DNA of 6,244 nucleotides from JBFMHP01 sp040752855 (GTDB lineage Bacteria; Pseudomonadota; Gammaproteobacteria; RBG-16-57-12): positions 1 through 6,244 of the forward strand of contig JBFMHP010000045.1 of the NCBI GenBank assembly GCA_040752855.1. Reading direction: 5' to 3'. Of this stretch, positions 4,912 to 6,244 are shown piece by piece. Within the stretch, counting starts at the first letter, position 1, and the number at the start of each line of letters is the position of its first letter. The position numbers were made by a program, and so were the translations under genes. The notes under the pieces were generated by a model that was not told the origin of the DNA, ran no database searches, and was given only the letters and a program-made list of their open reading frames with translations.

Positions 4912-6243
4912 TCAACATGTCTGATGATAAAGATCGCGCCGCGTGAGCGGGACCGGATTGGAAAACGGTTCGCGCTTGGAAGCCAGAATCTGGTAGATCC
5001 CCGTATTGCCTTCCTCGAACTGCAGGGCGCAAGCCGCCATATACAGCCGCCAGATGCGGTAGACGGATTCAGGCACGTGTTTCAGTGCTTCTTCGCGGCG
5101 TAGTTCGAGGCGACTTACCCACTCGCGCAACGTCAGCGCGTAGTGTTGCCTGAGACCTTCAACGTCGTGAATCTCGAAATCTGTATCTTCCATGATCTTC
5201 TGCACCGTGCAGATGGTTTCTAGTTGACCGTCTGGAAACACATAGCGATTGATGAATTCGGTCGCGACGCTTTTCTTCCAGCCGCCTTCATCGCTGGTGA
5301 TGCCGTGGTTCAAAAACAGCCCGCCGGGTTTGAGCAATCGGCGGGCAATGGCAAAGTACGCCGGCAAGTTCTTCAAGCCTACGTGCTCAAACATGCCTAC
5401 GCTCGCCACCTTGTCATACTCAGCCTCGCCCTGGAGATCGCGGTAATCCATCAGTTCGACCGAAACCTTTTGTTCGAGTCCGCGGCGCTTGATCGTTCGT
5501 TGAGCATGGGCGTACTGATTTTGGCTTAACGTAATGCCGTGCGCAGTAGCGCCGTAATGTTCCGCAGCCCAGCAGATCAGCGTGCCCCAGCCACAGCCGA
5601 TGTCGAGCAGCCGCTCACCGGGTTTGAGCCGCAATTTGCGGCAAATATGATCGAGTTTGTTACGTTGCGCTTGCTCCAGGCTCTGACCGGCATCCTCGTA
5701 ATATGCGCAGGAATAGACCATTTGTTCGTCCAGCCACAGCGCATAGAAATCGTTAGAAACGTCATAGTGAAAGGAAATGGCATGACGATTCAGCTTTTTG
5801 CTGGAACTGATGCCCAGTTTTTGCCTGAAGGTTTTTTCCCACTTGGGTGCGTTACTGCCATTTGACGGAGTTTTGTCCGGCCTAATTCTGAATGCTTTAG
5901 CTGCAAGTGCGGCTTTCTCTACCAGGGACAGTTGCAACGAAGTCAGATAGTGACGCAGGTGGAGTGCACTGTAGAAGTCGCCGTCAATGTCTATGAGCCC
6001 CTGAAAATATGATTCGGCGAGGCGTAGTGGGTCGCGCGACAGAACGAGTTCCTGAAAAGCTTTTGCAGACCGGAAGATCAGCGAAAACTCCGGGCAGTCG
6101 CGGCCCAGATGCACTTCGGAACCGTCCCAAAGGCAGATGCGGATACTTCCGTCGAAATCCCGGAACAGGCGACACAGGATTTGTATAGCCGGGTCGGTGC
6201 CGGGATTGCAGACTACAGAGTTATTTCCGTAAGGGGTTGCCAT
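4912..6243 (-). CDS. cfa: Cyclopropane-fatty-acyl-phospholipid synthase-like methyltransferase
   Basis: A 443-residue S-adenosylmethionine-dependent enzyme that transfers a methylene group to the cis double bond of unsaturated acyl chains in membrane phospholipids. It acts at the inner face of the cytoplasmic membrane. Residues 1-130 form the N-terminal lipid-associated domain (AESYFQGLIDIDGDF at 76-90). The methyltransferase domain begins with HYDVSNDFYALWLDEQMVYS (159-178). LLDIGCGWG (212-220) is the SAM-binding loop and MFEHVG (284-289) an active-site motif. By comparison with E. coli Cfa, C179, E286, H313, I315 and Y401 match the bicarbonate-binding residues, so it should be active. It is longer than the 382-residue E. 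coli enzyme but within the range of long forms. The ATG sits two bases from the window end, so its ribosome binding site is not visible and an earlier start is possible. The last residues are DLYHQTC before TGA. Confidence 0.94.
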   Translation of the reverse strand: MATPYGNNSVVCNPGTDPAIQILCRLFRDFDGSIRICLWDGSEVHLGRDCPEFSLIFRSAKAFQELVLSRDPLRLAESYFQGLIDIDGDFYSALHLRHYLTSLQLSLVEKAALAAKAFRIRPDKTPSNGSNAPKWEKTFRQKLGISSSKKLNRHAISFHYDVSNDFYALWLDEQMVYSCAYYEDAGQSLEQAQRNKLDHICRKLRLKPGERLLDIGCGWGTLICWAAEHYGATAHGITLSQNQYAHAQRTIKRRGLEQKVSVELMDYRDLQGEAEYDKVASVGMFEHVGLKNLPAYFAIARRLLKPGGLFLNHGITSDEGGWKKSVATEFINRYVFPDGQLETICTVQKIMEDTDFEIHDVEGLRQHYALTLREWVSRLELRREEALKHVPESVYRIWRLYMAACALQFEEGNTGIYQILASKREPFSNPVPLTRRDLYHQTC

Positions 6244-6244
6244 T

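Noticed and set aside
4866..4914. Possible terminator hairpin after cfa, near the T-run at 4878-4882 and GTG...CAC
   Set aside because: The stem is only about three to five pairs with mismatches, and the A/T run lies in the loop, so it does not form a credible intrinsic terminator.
4886..4920. Two ACATGT palindromes 29 bases apart at the end of cfa
   Set aside because: A six-base palindrome occurring twice is easily chance, and one copy lies inside the cfa coding sequence.

Overview
The window reads as one strand of a Gram-negative chromosome, most likely a Gamma- or Betaproteobacterium. This is inferred from the GC-rich coding (except the DUF6629-like gene), a long-form cyclopropane-fatty-acid synthase, a proteobacterial-type ferredoxin-NADP reductase remnant and a short interspersed palindrome of a type common in proteobacteria. 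No rRNA, tRNA or other taxonomic marker is present, so the assignment is tentative. Every supportable gene lies on the minus strand. In transcription order (right to left) they are: cfa-like methyltransferase, DUF6629-like seven-helix membrane protein, DUF2933-like Gly/His-rich small membrane protein, DUF5676-like small membrane protein, YHS metal-binding protein, FAD-dependent oxidoreductase of the geranylgeranyl-reductase type, truncated ferredoxin-NADP reductase, a 441-residue two-domain putative nuclease, and a DUF1622 membrane protein.

Right part (about 3330-6243). A cyclopropane-fatty-acyl-phospholipid synthase-like gene fills the right edge. After an 89-base gap in which I see no convincing promoter or terminator come three tightly packed membrane-protein genes (17- and 12-base gaps, each with its own ribosome binding site). 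A 149-base spacer with small hairpins and a possible promoter follows, then a 63-residue YHS protein. Small DUF2933/DUF5676/YHS proteins are typical companions of copper, silver and other heavy-metal resistance genes, although no pump, oxidase or regulator is visible here.

Left part (1-3330). A spacer with two strong palindromes precedes the FAD oxidoreductase, which ends in an unusual Cys/His cluster. Next is a fragment holding only the first third of a ferredoxin-NADP reductase; recognisable homology stops abruptly near 1777. Immediately behind the break lies the 441-residue gene. Its N-terminal half resembles the helix-hairpin-helix fold of base-excision DNA glycosylases, with Asn where the catalytic Asp would be. 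Its C-terminal half resembles a PD-(D/E)XK nuclease. A DUF1622 membrane protein gene follows and ends near the left edge.

The most interesting items are the putative glycosylase-fold/nuclease fusion and its position exactly behind a truncated housekeeping gene, which points to a recombination or insertion junction. No stretch longer than 300 bases lacks a gene, and no CRISPR array, tRNA, rRNA or transposase was seen.
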